46,513 bases of DNA from Bacteroides timonensis (GCF_000513195.1 NZ_CBVI010000011.1:1-46513), one strand, 5' to 3'. Shown: positions 35,070 through 44,928, counted from the stretch's first letter. The notes: generated from the sequence alone by a model not told the origin. Numbers and translations are program-made.

Positions 35070-36937
35070 GATGCCAGATCTTCTTCTATAACCAGATTGT
35101 TAATAATAAAGTTTTGCCGTTCCATGGTATTTTTACCCATATAGAATTCCAATAATTCCTTTACAAGGTCCGTTTTGCGTAAAGTGACTTGTTCCAGACG
35201 CATATCTTTGCCGATGAAATGCCGGAATTCATCAGGCGAGATCTCTCCCAGACCTTTAAAACGGGTAATCTCCGGGTTGGGACTCAGCTCGGCAATGGCT
35301 TTTTGCCGTTCCTCTTCCGTGTAGCAGTAAATTGTCTTTTTCTTGTTGCGTACGCGGAACAATGGAGTTTGCAGGATATAGACGTGCCCTTTCTTTATCA
35401 GATCGGGGAAGAATTGCAGGAAGAATGTGATGAGCAACAACCGGATGTGCATACCGTCCACATCGGCATCGGTAGCGGCAATCACCTTGTTGTAACGCAA
35501 TCCTTCAATGCCATCTTCTATGTTCAGGGCAGCTTGTAGCAGATTGAATTCTTCGTTTTCATATACCACTTTCTTAGTCAGCCCGAATGAGTTTAACGGT
35601 TTACCACGAAGACTGAATACAGCCTGCGTATTTACGTCACGGCTCTTTGTGATGGAACCGCTGGCGGAGTCACCTTCAGTGATAAAGATGCAGGACTCGG
35701 ATTCCTGTTCCTTTCCTTTGCCGTCATTAAGGTGGTAACGGCAATCGCGTAACTTACGGTTGTGCAGGTTGGCTTTCTTTGCGCGCTCACGTGCCAGTTT
35801 GGTTACACCGGCAATGGCTTTGCGTTCCTTTTCGGAGTCTTGTATCTTTTGCAGCATGACTTCCGCAACCAACGGATTCTTGTGGAGATAGTTATCCACT
35901 TCCGTTTTGATGAAGTCGCCTACATACTTATTCACGCTTACACCGCCGGGAGACATGGAAGGGGAACCGAGTTTAGTCTTGGTCTGTCCTTCAAACTGGG
36001 GTTCTTCCACATTGATGGCAATGGCGGCAACAATACCGTTGCGGATGTCGGCATATTCCTGGTTTTTGTTGTAGAATTCCTTGATGGTGCGGGCAATATG
36101 TTCTTTAAGCGCACTTTGGTGTGTTCCACCCTGTGTGGTATGCTGGCCGTTGACAAAAGAATAGTATTCCTCGCCGTATTGATTCGTATGCGTAAAGGCT
36201 ATTTCAATATCTTCTCCTTTTAGATGGATGATATTGTAAAGGCCCTGTGCGGTCATATTGTCGTTCAGCAAATCTTCCAGTCCATGGCGTGAGATAATGC
36301 GCTGACCGTTATATATAATGGAAAGTCCTGTATTCAGGTACGTGTAGTTACGCAACAGCGTTTCCACGAAATTAGCCTGGAAGGAATAGTTCAGGAATAA
36401 CGTGCTGTCCGGTTCGAAGAAGATATAAGTTCCGCTTTCCTCGTTACAGCTTTCCGTTACATCACTCTGGAGATTACCTTTTTCAAAAATGGCAATACGG
36501 ACCTTACCTTCGCGATAACTACGTACTTCAAAGCGGCTGCTAAGTGCATTTACTGCTTTGATACCTACGCCGTTCAGTCCGACACTTTTCTTGAAAGCTT
36601 TACTGTCGTACTTACCGCCGGTATTGAGTTTACTCACCGCTTCAATCAGCTTTCCTTGCGGAATACCACGACCATAGTCGCGCACACTGACACGGAGATT
36701 ATCCTCAATGTTAATCTCGATCCGTTTACCAGCACCCATTTTGAACTCATCGATGCTGTTGTCCATTACCTCTTTTAGCAATACATAGATACCGTCGTCG
36801 TTCTGCGTACCGTCGCCCAAACGACCGATATACATACCCGAACGGACACGGATGTGCTCCATGTCGTCCAAATGACGAATGTTGTCTTCCGTATATTCTA
36901 CATTGCCTTCGGGCATCAGTCCGTTGATTTCTTCCAT
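35066..36937 (-). CDS. parE: DNA topoisomerase IV subunit B (ParE) / GyrB-like
   Basis: 623 aa. GHKL ATPase domain with '[10 protein letters not shown]', 'DYGRGIP' and '[13 protein letters not shown]', a transducer domain with '[14 protein letters not shown]', and the TOPRIM domain with '[11 protein letters not shown]' and '[13 protein letters not shown]', then 'RFKGLGEI'. The length favours ParE over the longer GyrB, which usually carries extra sequence; paralog assignment without a tree is the only doubt. It works with ParC to unlink chromosomes. First gene of the operon with coaD and the S41 protease; a 19-bp inverted repeat separates it from the upstream GNAT-like gene. Confidence 0.92.
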   Translation of the reverse strand: MEEINGLMPEGNVEYTEDNIRHLDDMEHIRVRSGMYIGRLGDGTQNDDGIYVLLKEVMDNSIDEFKMGAGKRIEINIEDNLRVSVRDYGRGIPQGKLIEAVSKLNTGGKYDSKAFKKSVGLNGVGIKAVNALSSRFEVRSYREGKVRIAIFEKGNLQSDVTESCNEESGTYIFFEPDSTLFLNYSFQANFVETLLRNYTYLNTGLSIIYNGQRIISRHGLEDLLNDNMTAQGLYNIIHLKGEDIEIAFTHTNQYGEEYYSFVNGQHTTQGGTHQSALKEHIARTIKEFYNKNQEYADIRNGIVAAIAINVEEPQFEGQTKTKLGSPSMSPGGVSVNKYVGDFIKTEVDNYLHKNPLVAEVMLQKIQDSEKERKAIAGVTKLARERAKKANLHNRKLRDCRYHLNDGKGKEQESESCIFITEGDSASGSITKSRDVNTQAVFSLRGKPLNSFGLTKKVVYENEEFNLLQAALNIEDGIEGLRYNKVIAATDADVDGMHIRLLLITFFLQFFPDLIKKGHVYILQTPLFRVRNKKKTIYCYTEEERQKAIAELSPNPEITRFKGLGEISPDEFRHFIGKDMRLEQVTLRKTDLVKELLEFYMGKNTMERQNFIINNLVIEEDLAS

Positions 36938-36959
36938 AGCTTATTTAATGAAGAATGAG

Positions 36960-37022
36960 GAATGAAGAATGAAGAATTTGGCTGCGCTGTGATGCCGCAT
37001 GGCAATTCTTCATTCTTCATTC
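36960..37022. terminator. 19-bp inverted repeat between GNAT-like gene and parE
   Basis: Bases 36960-36978 (G followed by AATGAAGAATGAAGAATT) pair perfectly with 37004-37022 across a 25-nt loop. The structure begins directly after the stop of the GNAT-like gene on the minus strand. There is no clean T run, so it may attenuate rather than stop transcription into parE. The arms are themselves built from GAAGAAT/GAATGA repeats. Confidence 0.6.
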
Positions 37023-38162
37023 TTAATTATTAATTTCTTTCACAAACGCCCTGCGTCGTTTATGTTGTTTGGTTTCAAAGTATTCCCATTGGGCTTGTAC
37101 TTTACCATTCATTTCAAGTTCAGGGTTACTTTCTGCAAATATAAAACCTAATTTCTGATAAACCGGAATTAAATCGGAAAATAACAATGCGTTAACACCT
37201 TTGTTTTGGTACTCCGGCTTCACGGCAACAAGCAACAAATCCAACATTTTAGCACGTCGTTTCATGAACAATGCTTTCAGCAGATAGTACCATCCGAAAG
37301 GCAATAACCGGCCGTGCGCTTTCTGTAAAGCTTCGGACAGGGAGGGCATGGATATGCCTACGGCAATCAATTGGTCGTCGGCATCTGTAATAAGCGTCAC
37401 CATGCGCAGGTCTACGATGGGGAGATACATTTTCACGTACTGGTCAATCTGCCGTTGCGACAGAGCGGAATAACCGAACAGGGGTTTATAAGCTTCGTTC
37501 ATCAACTCAAAGATGGCCTGTCCATAATCGTGGGCTATCTTTTTGGCTGATGTATATTTTTTAATCTTGAGGTTGTATTTACGCTGGATAAGGTCGGAGA
37601 TACGTTTGTGTTTATCCGGTATGGCATCCGGAATGTAGATTTGATATTCCACCCAGTCAGCTTCCTTTTCAAATCCCATGCGCTCCATGTGTTGCGGGTA
37701 GTAAGGATAATTGTAAATGGTTGCCATGGTGCTGAGTTGGTCGAAGCCTTCTACCAGCATACCTTCTGCGTCGAAGTCAGTGAAGCCCAACGGACCTTGT
37801 ATATGAGTCATTCCGCGTTCTTTTCCCCATTCTTCTACCGTGCGGATCAAGGCATCCGATACTTCCGGGTCGTCAATAAAGTCGATCCAGCCGAAACGGA
37901 CGTTCTTTTTATCCCAGGTTTCATTGGCCTTATGGTTGATTATGGCAGCTACGCGGCCTACTATTTTGTTGTCTTGGTAAGCCAGGAAATACTCTGCCTC
38001 ACAGAATTCAAACGCCGCATTCTTCTTTTTATTGAAAGTGTTGAGCATGTCGTCGTAAAGATCGGGGACAGAGTAAGGGTTGCCTTTATATAGCCGGTAA
38101 TTGAAGCGGATGAACCGTTTCAATTCTTTTGTTGTGGAAACTTTTTTGATTGTTATTGCCAT
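37023..38162 (-). CDS. GNAT-like N-acetyltransferase family protein
   Basis: 379 aa from the ATG at 38162, chosen because a -7 box at 38185-38192 lies within the longer frame that opens at 38195. It is cytoplasmic with no signal. Residues about 45-75 ('AEYFLAYQDNKIVGRVAAIIN') and the C-terminal part ('LDLLLVAVKPEYQNKGVNALLFSDL') carry the A-motif-like pattern of GNAT folds, so this is probably a tandem-GNAT-like protein of a widespread but uncharacterised Bacteroidota family. The acetyl acceptor is unknown. The N-terminal 'RFIRFNYRLYKGNPYSVPDL' is characteristic of this family. Confidence 0.75.
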   Translation of the reverse strand: MAITIKKVSTTKELKRFIRFNYRLYKGNPYSVPDLYDDMLNTFNKKKNAAFEFCEAEYFLAYQDNKIVGRVAAIINHKANETWDKKNVRFGWIDFIDDPEVSDALIRTVEEWGKERGMTHIQGPLGFTDFDAEGMLVEGFDQLSTMATIYNYPYYPQHMERMGFEKEADWVEYQIYIPDAIPDKHKRISDLIQRKYNLKIKKYTSAKKIAHDYGQAIFELMNEAYKPLFGYSALSQRQIDQYVKMYLPIVDLRMVTLITDADDQLIAVGISMPSLSEALQKAHGRLLPFGWYYLLKALFMKRRAKMLDLLLVAVKPEYQNKGVNALLFSDLIPVYQKLGFIFAESNPELEMNGKVQAQWEYFETKQHKRRRAFVKEINN

Positions 38163-38184
38163 AATTTTATGTCTAATGAAGTGG

Positions 38185-38192
38185 CAAAGATA
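38185..38192 (-). promoter_or_regulatory. -7 box of GNAT-like gene
   Basis: CAAAGATA is TATCTTTG on the minus strand, 22 nt upstream of the ATG at 38162. No clear -33 match is seen. Confidence 0.5.
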
Positions 38193-38236
38193 CATGATAA
38201 TCTTTAAAATACCACGCGGCAGAGATAAAAACTGAT

Positions 38237-39313
38237 CTATTGCTGTATGCTTTTCCGATACTGTAAAGGTGTCATACCTGTATTTTTGAGGAAAGCACGC
38301 CGGAAGGTGGAAGTGGAGTTAAATCCGGAACGTTCGGCTATCTCATCTATATTCATGGTATAGGGGTAGATGGTCAGTAGTTGCTTGCCGGCTTTCTCAA
38401 TGCGCAGGTTGTTGATGTAGTCGTAGAAAGTGATATTCAGCTTGTTGTTGAAATAGGAGGATAGGTAGGTGCGGTTGGTTCCAATGGCATTGGCTACATC
38501 GCTGATAGTCAGTTTAGGATTCAGGTAGAGTTGTTGCTCTTCCATTACTTTCAGTAACTCTTCCCGGAAAGCGTAATAAGAACCGTTATCCTGTTCCGTT
38601 CCGCTGGTTCCGTTCTCTTCTACAGGCTCTTTAGCCAGGAGGTTGCCTTTCAGGTTGTTAGGCATAGGGATACTGATCTGATAGGCTGAATAATGGATAA
38701 TAACAAACCACAATATGACAGAAGAAATATAATAAATAGTATCTCCCCAGCCTGTAATATTCATGCTGGTATATACCCATGTTGCCAGGCAGATGGCGAG
38801 AATAAATGTGGCTTTCTTCAACCATGCCACATCGATATGTTCTGAATAAGAGTAGTTGTTGCGTATGTATCGTTGGTAGCGTCGGGCAGCGAATGTAACT
38901 ATGAGTACAATAACGGCACTATAGAGTAGAATGAATCCGAAATAAAAAGGGAAAATGGGGGCATGGAATGTACACAAATAGGCAATTGTAAATACAATAT
39001 AGGGACTGAAAAGCAAAAAAACTTTCTTCCAGTTAAGCCATCCGGGTGCCGTTAATTCCAGAAGATAGAAGGAACAGGCGGCAACTGCCCATCCGTCAAT
39101 GAATAGCAGGGAATTGACCAATTGTTCGGTTTTCAGTGAAGGAAAATAGAGTAATATATCCTTGAACTCCAATAATGCCCAGAAAGCAAGGGTGAGTCCC
39201 AGTATGCTCTGTATCCGTGAGCGTGGCCTATGTGTGAGCAAGCGGAAACTGACATATCCGAAGAACATGAATGCAGCTCCGTTCATGAAGTATGATATAT
39301 TGATGCCTCCCAT
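38237..39313 (-). CDS. Membrane-anchored AraC-family regulator
   Basis: 358 aa. The N-terminal two thirds is an integral membrane domain of about seven hydrophobic helices (roughly residues 8-215). A short linker and a C-terminal AraC HTH follow (about 255-355), with 'LTISDVANAIGTNRTYLSSYFN' and 'IDEIAERSGFNSTSTFRRAFLKNTGMTPLQYRK'. Such proteins may sense a signal in the membrane and bind DNA while attached; the ligand is unknown. Its ATG overlaps the stop of the cation antiporter gene by one base (TAATG), so the two are translationally coupled and may be functionally linked. Confidence 0.85.
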   Translation of the reverse strand: MGGINISYFMNGAAFMFFGYVSFRLLTHRPRSRIQSILGLTLAFWALLEFKDILLYFPSLKTEQLVNSLLFIDGWAVAACSFYLLELTAPGWLNWKKVFLLFSPYIVFTIAYLCTFHAPIFPFYFGFILLYSAVIVLIVTFAARRYQRYIRNNYSYSEHIDVAWLKKATFILAICLATWVYTSMNITGWGDTIYYISSVILWFVIIHYSAYQISIPMPNNLKGNLLAKEPVEENGTSGTEQDNGSYYAFREELLKVMEEQQLYLNPKLTISDVANAIGTNRTYLSSYFNNKLNITFYDYINNLRIEKAGKQLLTIYPYTMNIDEIAERSGFNSTSTFRRAFLKNTGMTPLQYRKSIQQ

Positions 39314-40272
39314 TAAACGTTATAAATAAGTACTATGGTGTATGCTATGTAACAAAGTATCAGTATGCTGCCTTCGATGCGGGTAATGGTACGCTTGGCA
39401 AAGAACAATCCGAATAGCCACAGCAAGATGCTCGAACCTACCAGTACCAGCAGATCCATATTTGTGATACCCGTCAGGTGCAACGGTGTGATGGAAGCAC
39501 TGCATCCTAACACGAAGAAGATGTTGAACAGGTTACTGCCAATCGCGTTTCCAATGGCAATTTCCGGATTTTTCTTTAAGGCAGCAACAATGGAGGTTGC
39601 AAGTTCGGGCAGGGATGTGCCGCCTGCTACCAAAGTCAATCCGATGACGGATTCGCTTACTCCCAGACTGCGTGCAATGCCACTGGCACCATCCACAAAG
39701 AAACTGCCGCCGGCAATCAGAGCTACCAGTCCACCTATTATATATAGTATGGACCGCCACATGGGAAGTTGTTTGATTTCTTCTTCCGTTTCCCCCTCTT
39801 TCTTTCCTTGGAAAGCGATGGCAAAGGTATATCCGAGGAAGATCAAGAAAAAACAGAGCAGGAGTAATCCGTCTGTAATGCTGATTATATTTTCGGAGCT
39901 ATGATCCAGTAAGACATCATTTGCGCAAATCAGCAATACTATGGAGGACAGGATACAGAGTGGGATTTCCTTGCGCAACGTATTTCCGGAAATAACAATT
40001 GGGGCGAAGAGTGCCGTGCAGCCTACGATCATTAGTGTATTGAAGATATTGCTGCCTACAACGTTTCCGATGGCGATGTCCGCGCTGCCTTTCAGAGCCG
40101 AAGATACGCTGACTGTCAGTTCGGGAGCGGAAGTCCCGAAAGCTACGATGGTGAGCCCGATAACAATGGAGGGGATGCGGAAACGCTTGGCGACGGATGC
40201 GGCTCCGTCTGTCAGTCCGTTGGCCCCTAAAAGGATGAGGAGAAGTCCTCCGATAAGACAAAGAATATCCAT
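39313..40272 (-). CDS. Calcium/sodium antiporter (CaCA, YrbG type)
   Basis: 319 aa, about ten TM segments. The two inverted alpha repeats are plain: 'AFGTSAPELTVSVSSAL...NVVGSNIFNTLMIVG' (about 45-85) and 'AGGTSLPELATSIVAAL...NAIGSNLFNIFFVLG' (about 210-250). The GTS-PEL and GSNIFN motifs form the ion-binding site of the CaCA superfamily. It exchanges Na+ (or H+) for Ca2+ across the inner membrane. It is first in a two-gene unit with the membrane AraC regulator and divergent from MscS. Confidence 0.92.
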   Translation of the reverse strand: MDILCLIGGLLLILLGANGLTDGAASVAKRFRIPSIVIGLTIVAFGTSAPELTVSVSSALKGSADIAIGNVVGSNIFNTLMIVGCTALFAPIVISGNTLRKEIPLCILSSIVLLICANDVLLDHSSENIISITDGLLLLCFFLIFLGYTFAIAFQGKKEGETEEEIKQLPMWRSILYIIGGLVALIAGGSFFVDGASGIARSLGVSESVIGLTLVAGGTSLPELATSIVAALKKNPEIAIGNAIGSNLFNIFFVLGCSASITPLHLTGITNMDLLVLVGSSILLWLFGLFFAKRTITRIEGSILILCYIAYTIVLIYNV

Positions 40273-40291
40273 GAGAATTCTGTTTTTTGTG

Positions 40292-40299
40292 CAAATATA
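40292..40299 (-). promoter_or_regulatory. -7 box of antiporter operon
   Basis: CAAATATA is TATATTTG on the minus strand, 19 nt upstream of the ATG at 40272. No good -33 match. Confidence 0.5.
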
Positions 40300-40334
40300 A
40301 TTAATTCCTTTTATGAAAAGTGAAAAACATTCCG

Positions 40335-40342
40335 TATGTTTG
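40335..40342 (+). promoter_or_regulatory. -7 box of MscS gene; decides its start
   Basis: TATGTTTG matches TAnnTTTG and covers the first in-frame ATG (40336), so the start at 40393 is used. Confidence 0.5.
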
Positions 40343-40392
40343 GCACGTTAATTAATTTGTTGTTTTTAAGTAACCTGATTAAGGGCTATTAT

Positions 40393-42195
40393 ATGAAGGG
40401 AATACGTGCATTATGTCTTTGGCTCTTGCTGTTGCCTGCGGGCGGCGCATCTGCCCAGCTGGTAGAGAAGGTATTAGATGTCTTTAATGACGATACTTTG
40501 GGGACTGTTGTCGCCCAAAGGGCAGATACAGACTCGGTTCATCTGCTGAAGATGAAAGAGGACTTGGAGGTTGCAAGGCTGAATGAGGCTAATCTCAGGA
40601 TGGAGATAGAGCAAATGAGGCTGAAGTATGATGCGGCGGACTCCCTGAAGCTGGCAAAGCAGCGATTGCGCATTGACTCGCTCAGGCGGATGACGCCGGG
40701 TGTGCCGGTAGTGGTGGAAGGCGATACGCTGTATTACCTGTTTGCCAAGCGGGGCGGGCATACTCCGCAGCAACGTGCCGAAATGAATGCAGCGGCAATA
40801 ACGGAACTGGGCAAGCGATTTAATCTGCAACCGGATTCGGTTTACTTAGAGAGTAGTGATATTGTTACCGATCTGATGTATGGTAATAAGGTTCTTTCTT
40901 CTTTTACGGATCAGGATGGTCTGTGGGAAGGTTGTTCGCGCGATCAGTTGGCGGCTGCCAAGCGTAAAGTGATCGTAGACAAGCTAAAGGTGATGAAAGA
41001 CGAGCATAGCCTGTGGCAGCTTGGCAAACGCATTCTCTATTTCATTCTTGTAATCATAGGCCAGTATCTGCTGTTTAAACTCACCACCTGGTTGTTCAAT
41101 AAGTTGAAAGTGCGTATCCAACGATTGAAAGATACCAAACTGAAACCTATCTCCATTCAGGATTACGAATTGCTGGATACGCAGAAGCAGGTGAATCTGC
41201 TTGTCTTCCTGGCAAATCTGTTGCGATATGCGGTGATGCTGCTTCAATTGGTGCTGACGGTGCCATTGCTCTTCTCCATATTCCCTCAGACAAAAGACCT
41301 CGCCTACAAGTTGTTCTCGTATATATGGGATCCGATAAAGAGTATCTTCCTGGGTATAGTGGAATATATTCCCAATCTGTTCACTATCTTTGTGATATGG
41401 CTTGCCGTGAAGTACCTGGTGAGGCTGGTGCGCTATCTTGCCAGTGAAATTCAATCGGAGCGGTTGAAGATAGGCGGTTTCTATGCCGATTGGGCTATGC
41501 CGACGTTTCACATTGTGCGTTTCCTGCTTTATGCGTTTATGATTGCTATGATTTATCCCTATTTGCCGGGTTCCAAGTCGGGTGTTTTTCAGGGGATATC
41601 GGTCTTTGTCGGCTTGATTGTTTCGTTGGGTTCGAGTACGGTGATCGGGAATATTATTGCGGGATTAGTAATCACTTATATGCGTCCCTTCAAATTGGGC
41701 GACCGCATCAAACTGAATGATACTACGGGCAATGTAATAGAGAAGACTCCGTTAGTGACGCGTATCCGTACGCCGAAGAATGAGGTGGTAACTATCCCGA
41801 ACTCTTTCATCATGTCTTCGCATACGGTGAATTTCAGTCAGTCGGCACGCGACTATGGACTGATTATTCATTCGGAAGTGAGTGTGGGGTATGATATTCC
41901 CTGGCGGAAGACGCATCAACTTCTGGTTGAGGCCGCTCTGAATACACCCGGAGTGGTAGATGATCCGCGTCCGTTTGTATTGGAAACGTCTCTTCAGGAT
42001 TATTATCCGGTCTATCAGGTGAATGCTTATATAAAGGATGCCAACCAGTTGGCGCAGGTGTATTCCGATTTGCATCAGAATATCCAGGATAGATTTAATG
42101 AAGAGGGCATCGAGATTATGTCGCCGCACTACATCGCTACGCGCGACGGTAGTGAGACGACGATACCCAAGGATGATCTGAGGGGGAAGAAATAA
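40393..42195 (+). CDS. MscS-family mechanosensitive ion channel
   Basis: 600 aa from the ATG at 40393. A signal peptide (about 5-21, ASAQ) is followed by a periplasmic region with a coiled-coil-like stretch (about 45-85, 'LLKMKEDLEVARLNEANLRMEIEQ'). Several TM helices (about 205-440) lead to the pore helix rich in Gly/Ala/Ser ('VFVGLIVSLGSSTVIGNIIAGLVI'), then the MscS beta domain ('MRPFKLGDRIKLNDTTGNVIEKTPLVTRIRTPKNEVVTIPNS') and the C-terminal cytoplasmic vestibule. It releases solutes on hypo-osmotic shock. It belongs to the longer MscS class with a periplasmic extension. It is divergent from the antiporter operon. Confidence 0.93.
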   Translation: MKGIRALCLWLLLLPAGGASAQLVEKVLDVFNDDTLGTVVAQRADTDSVHLLKMKEDLEVARLNEANLRMEIEQMRLKYDAADSLKLAKQRLRIDSLRRMTPGVPVVVEGDTLYYLFAKRGGHTPQQRAEMNAAAITELGKRFNLQPDSVYLESSDIVTDLMYGNKVLSSFTDQDGLWEGCSRDQLAAAKRKVIVDKLKVMKDEHSLWQLGKRILYFILVIIGQYLLFKLTTWLFNKLKVRIQRLKDTKLKPISIQDYELLDTQKQVNLLVFLANLLRYAVMLLQLVLTVPLLFSIFPQTKDLAYKLFSYIWDPIKSIFLGIVEYIPNLFTIFVIWLAVKYLVRLVRYLASEIQSERLKIGGFYADWAMPTFHIVRFLLYAFMIAMIYPYLPGSKSGVFQGISVFVGLIVSLGSSTVIGNIIAGLVITYMRPFKLGDRIKLNDTTGNVIEKTPLVTRIRTPKNEVVTIPNSFIMSSHTVNFSQSARDYGLIIHSEVSVGYDIPWRKTHQLLVEAALNTPGVVDDPRPFVLETSLQDYYPVYQVNAYIKDANQLAQVYSDLHQNIQDRFNEEGIEIMSPHYIATRDGSETTIPKDDLRGKK

Positions 42196-42271
42196 ACCTT
42201 ATCCGGTGCAGAGGTGGATTATTTTCCCCGTAGGGATGAAGGTGATAAAGAAAATGAAGTGCATGCCTGAA

Positions 42272-42935
42272 TTATTTCAATCGTTTTTTATTCTCATCAT
42301 TTTCTAGTATTCTCATTTGTTGAATAGCTATTTGGTTGAGTTTAATTAGCCGTTCACCTTGGGGAATACCTTGATCAATAAATACGGCATTGAGGTTCTC
42401 CATGTTCGAGAGGCAAATAAGTTCATTGATGGAAGCGTAGTCACGGATATTTCCTTTTAGTTCGGGATGTTGCTCTCGCCATGTTTTAGCTGTTTGCCCA
42501 AACATAGCCACATTAAGCACATCGGCTTCTTCGGCATAAATAATGCTTGCTTGCTTAGCTGTTACTTCTACTGGAATAAGATTCTGTTTGATAGCGTCAG
42601 TGTGAATTATCCTTATGGGCATAAGTGCCACCATATCTTCCAGCTTTTGATATTATGCCAATAGCTCCAGTTCGTTCTATCCATGTTTTAACTGATAGAA
42701 CAAAATTGTTACTACCAGCCATATTTTTAATTGTACCGAATTCGGTACAATTAAAATGTGAGTTGTATAATATTTCCCATTCACCGATATATTCAAGTGT
42801 ACTTTTTAAGCTAAGCCATCTGAATAATATGTGCTCTTGCATTTGACTACGTGCCATATCGGTTAATCAAATATAATCCTGGTCGTTATTTGTTAGAACT
42901 GTAATTTCTGTATTTTGTACTTTTATTTTAGCCAT
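42272..42935 (-). pseudogene. KilA-N domain protein remnant
   Basis: Read on the minus strand from 42935 the frame begins MAKIKVQNTEITVLTNNDQ, then DYI, a TGA stop (42867-42869) where the family normally has Cys, and continues LTDMARSQM. The next block (to about 42597) includes 'NMAGSNNFVLSVKTWIERTGAIG' and 'GGTYAHKD'. The frame then shifts at the HKD junction and resumes as 'IHTDAIKQNLIP' through 'RDYASINELICLSNMENLNAVFIDQGIPQGERLIKLNQIAIQQM'. A segment of about 60 residues expected between HKD and IHTD is missing. One nonsense change and one frame-shifting deletion mark it as a dead gene. KilA-N proteins are DNA-binding and often linked to phages or mobile islands. Confidence 0.82.
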
Positions 42936-43072
42936 GTAGATTTAAGTTATTTGCATTCAACGTCGAAGTTACCTGTTTATGAGAATAATTTCAGATTTGC
43001 TTTTCAGAAATCACGTAAAGCTGACAATAAAGACATCCTTTTTCATGAAAACAGGAATGTCCTCCTCCTGCT

Positions 43073-44350
43073 TTACCGTGCCAGCACAATCTCCGAATAC
43101 GGATAAACGCCTGGGAATAACCTCAAGTTCCACTCTTTCTTCAGTATATCGTAAACCCCAATCATTTGATCGCTCCTCCCGGTGGACAGCACATAGAGTT
43201 CCTGCGTATTCGCATCTTTCATGTGCGTTGCTATTGAACATGCATAGTCGGGAGAGGTAGCAAAAGGCTCTGCCATACTCATGGTGGTGGTATTCCAAAG
43301 GCGGAATTCCGTTCCGCTGTCGGTTACTACGGCATATCCGCCGCTAAGTGTATACTTCGTACTTCCTGCATCTTCTACAGGCACCATTATCCAGAAAGGA
43401 ATCAGGGCGGTGGACTGTAGGGGGGCTAAAGCGTGCATGCTATGCTTTCCAAGGTCTACTACAACAGGAGAAAAGGTGCCGTTGCCGTTGTCTGCTGAAA
43501 GCAACAGATTGCTATCCGCTATCACGCCGGGATAACGGGCCAGGGCTTCGGATTTCATGCCGTCGGGCAACTTTATGCTAGGGATTGCAGGATAGTCACT
43601 TCGGGTGTTGGCCCAAGAACTGACAACGTGTGCCGACACATGATTCGGGTCGACTTCCTGTATCGCTACTATATTATTATAGCTGGTGCAGAGGGTCACA
43701 GTTTGCCCCAGTTCCGCCCACTTCCAGTAGTTCATGGACAGGTCGTAGTTGGCGATGTTCCGGTTTCCTCCCTGCGATTGAATCCCGCAGAGGGTTAAAC
43801 TTCCGGAGATGTTGACTGCACAAGAGAATTCTTTGCCATCCGTGAATTGTTCCACTCTTGTAATCTTTCCCGTTCCGCGTTCTATGTGTTCGATGGAGTA
43901 GGGATAGTCTGTATTGGATTTGGAATTGACAATGCCGTAGAGCTGGAACTCTTCGGGCGATTGTCCGTCTTTCACCGCAATCTTTCCCAGTGACATCATT
44001 TCACTGGAGCGGCGCAGGAATACTTCTGTGGTAGAGGCCGGGTAGTGTCCGGGTGCCAGGAGCGTGATACTGGTGGCTGTTTTCTCCGTGATGACGGCCG
44101 ATACGCCGCGTGCATATCCTTCGTCAAAGAGCGGTTGGTCTACGAGCGGCCAGCGGATATCAAGCATGATGTCATCGTCCGTCTGAAAGCCTTGTGCTTT
44201 GATGGTTACTTTGTCGCCGGGAGTGAACTCGATTCCCGGGTCGGGCATCACGATGTCGGTTACGAAAATGGGTTGTTCGTCTTTGTCCTTGTCTTTGTCA
44301 CATGCTGCAAGTAGCAGGCCCAGCAGCAGGAAGAGATGTATCTTCTTCAT
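43073..44350 (-). CDS. Lipoprotein with N-terminal IPT/TIG-like domain, function unknown
   Basis: 425 aa. The lipobox ends at Cys17 (LLAAC), followed by a charged DKDKDKDE spacer, typical of Bacteroides surface lipoproteins. Residues about 30-115 ('PGIEFTPGDKVTIKAQGFQTDDDIMLDI...ATSITLLAPGHYP') read like an IPT/TIG immunoglobulin-like domain. The rest (about 130-425) consists of repeating short beta segments with Trp/Tyr and could be a beta-propeller; I do not recognise a named family. The gene stands alone with a -7 box TAACTTTG (44375-44382) 24 nt upstream. A surface binding role is only a guess. Confidence 0.75.
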   Translation of the reverse strand: MKKIHLFLLLGLLLAACDKDKDKDEQPIFVTDIVMPDPGIEFTPGDKVTIKAQGFQTDDDIMLDIRWPLVDQPLFDEGYARGVSAVITEKTATSITLLAPGHYPASTTEVFLRRSSEMMSLGKIAVKDGQSPEEFQLYGIVNSKSNTDYPYSIEHIERGTGKITRVEQFTDGKEFSCAVNISGSLTLCGIQSQGGNRNIANYDLSMNYWKWAELGQTVTLCTSYNNIVAIQEVDPNHVSAHVVSSWANTRSDYPAIPSIKLPDGMKSEALARYPGVIADSNLLLSADNGNGTFSPVVVDLGKHSMHALAPLQSTALIPFWIMVPVEDAGSTKYTLSGGYAVVTDSGTEFRLWNTTTMSMAEPFATSPDYACSIATHMKDANTQELYVLSTGRSDQMIGVYDILKKEWNLRLFPGVYPYSEIVLAR

Positions 44351-44374
44351 AGCGTTTATCTGTTATTGTTGGGA

Positions 44375-44382
44375 CAAAGTTA
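44375..44382 (-). promoter_or_regulatory. -7 box of lipoprotein gene
   Basis: CAAAGTTA is TAACTTTG on the minus strand, matching TAnnTTTG; no good -33 match is visible. Confidence 0.4.
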
Positions 44383-44854
44383 TCACTTTCCATTTGTATT
44401 CTTCTAATTTTATTTTCCTTTTTTCTGTTTTCTTTGTGTGCCTTCGCATCGGACTAAGTATTGGGGGAGTACATTGTTTGTTCAATCGGACATCTGTTGG
44501 TGTCCGTTAATCTTATTGTTCTGTTGTGAATATTGTTGTCATTCCCCGTTTTATACGGAAAGACAGGACAAACGGCCTGAATAGAAAATCTGGAAACCTT
44601 CCCGATACTGATGGAAAAGAATGCAAGGAAATGACTTGATGGATGTTCAAAAAGAAAGATGTAATTCTGATTATTCACTATTCTGTATGTGTTACTTTAA
44701 TAATCCTGTCCAAATTTACATGTAAAGAGGGTAAAAGACATCAAAACGTTCTTTTAAAAACGTCGGAGAAAAGCCTGAAAGTAGGAGCTAAAACAGCTTT
44801 TAGGAGAAGATTCTCCTTCCTATTTTACAGGAAAACCTCCTTTCATACTACAAG

Positions 44855-44928
44855 GCTACACCCTTTTGGGCGGATAGCTACACCTTTCGGGGTGGATGGC
44901 TACACCCTTTGGGGGAAATGGTGTAGCC
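44855..44928. repeat. Three 22-nt tandem repeats with hairpin end (array B)
   Basis: Three 22-nt units start at 44855, 44877 and 44899. All begin GCTACACC, and all have a central T run followed by G-rich sequence, so CACC can pair with the GGTG/GGCGG half of the same unit. The array ends in GGTGTAGCC (44920-44928), the exact inverse of GGCTACACC (44898-44906), giving a 9-bp stem. Weaker 22-nt periodicity may extend on both sides. There are no unique spacers, so it is not a CRISPR. Confidence 0.7.

Noticed and set aside
44855..44920. Possible CRISPR array
   Set aside because: Units abut without unique spacers and no cas genes are in the window.
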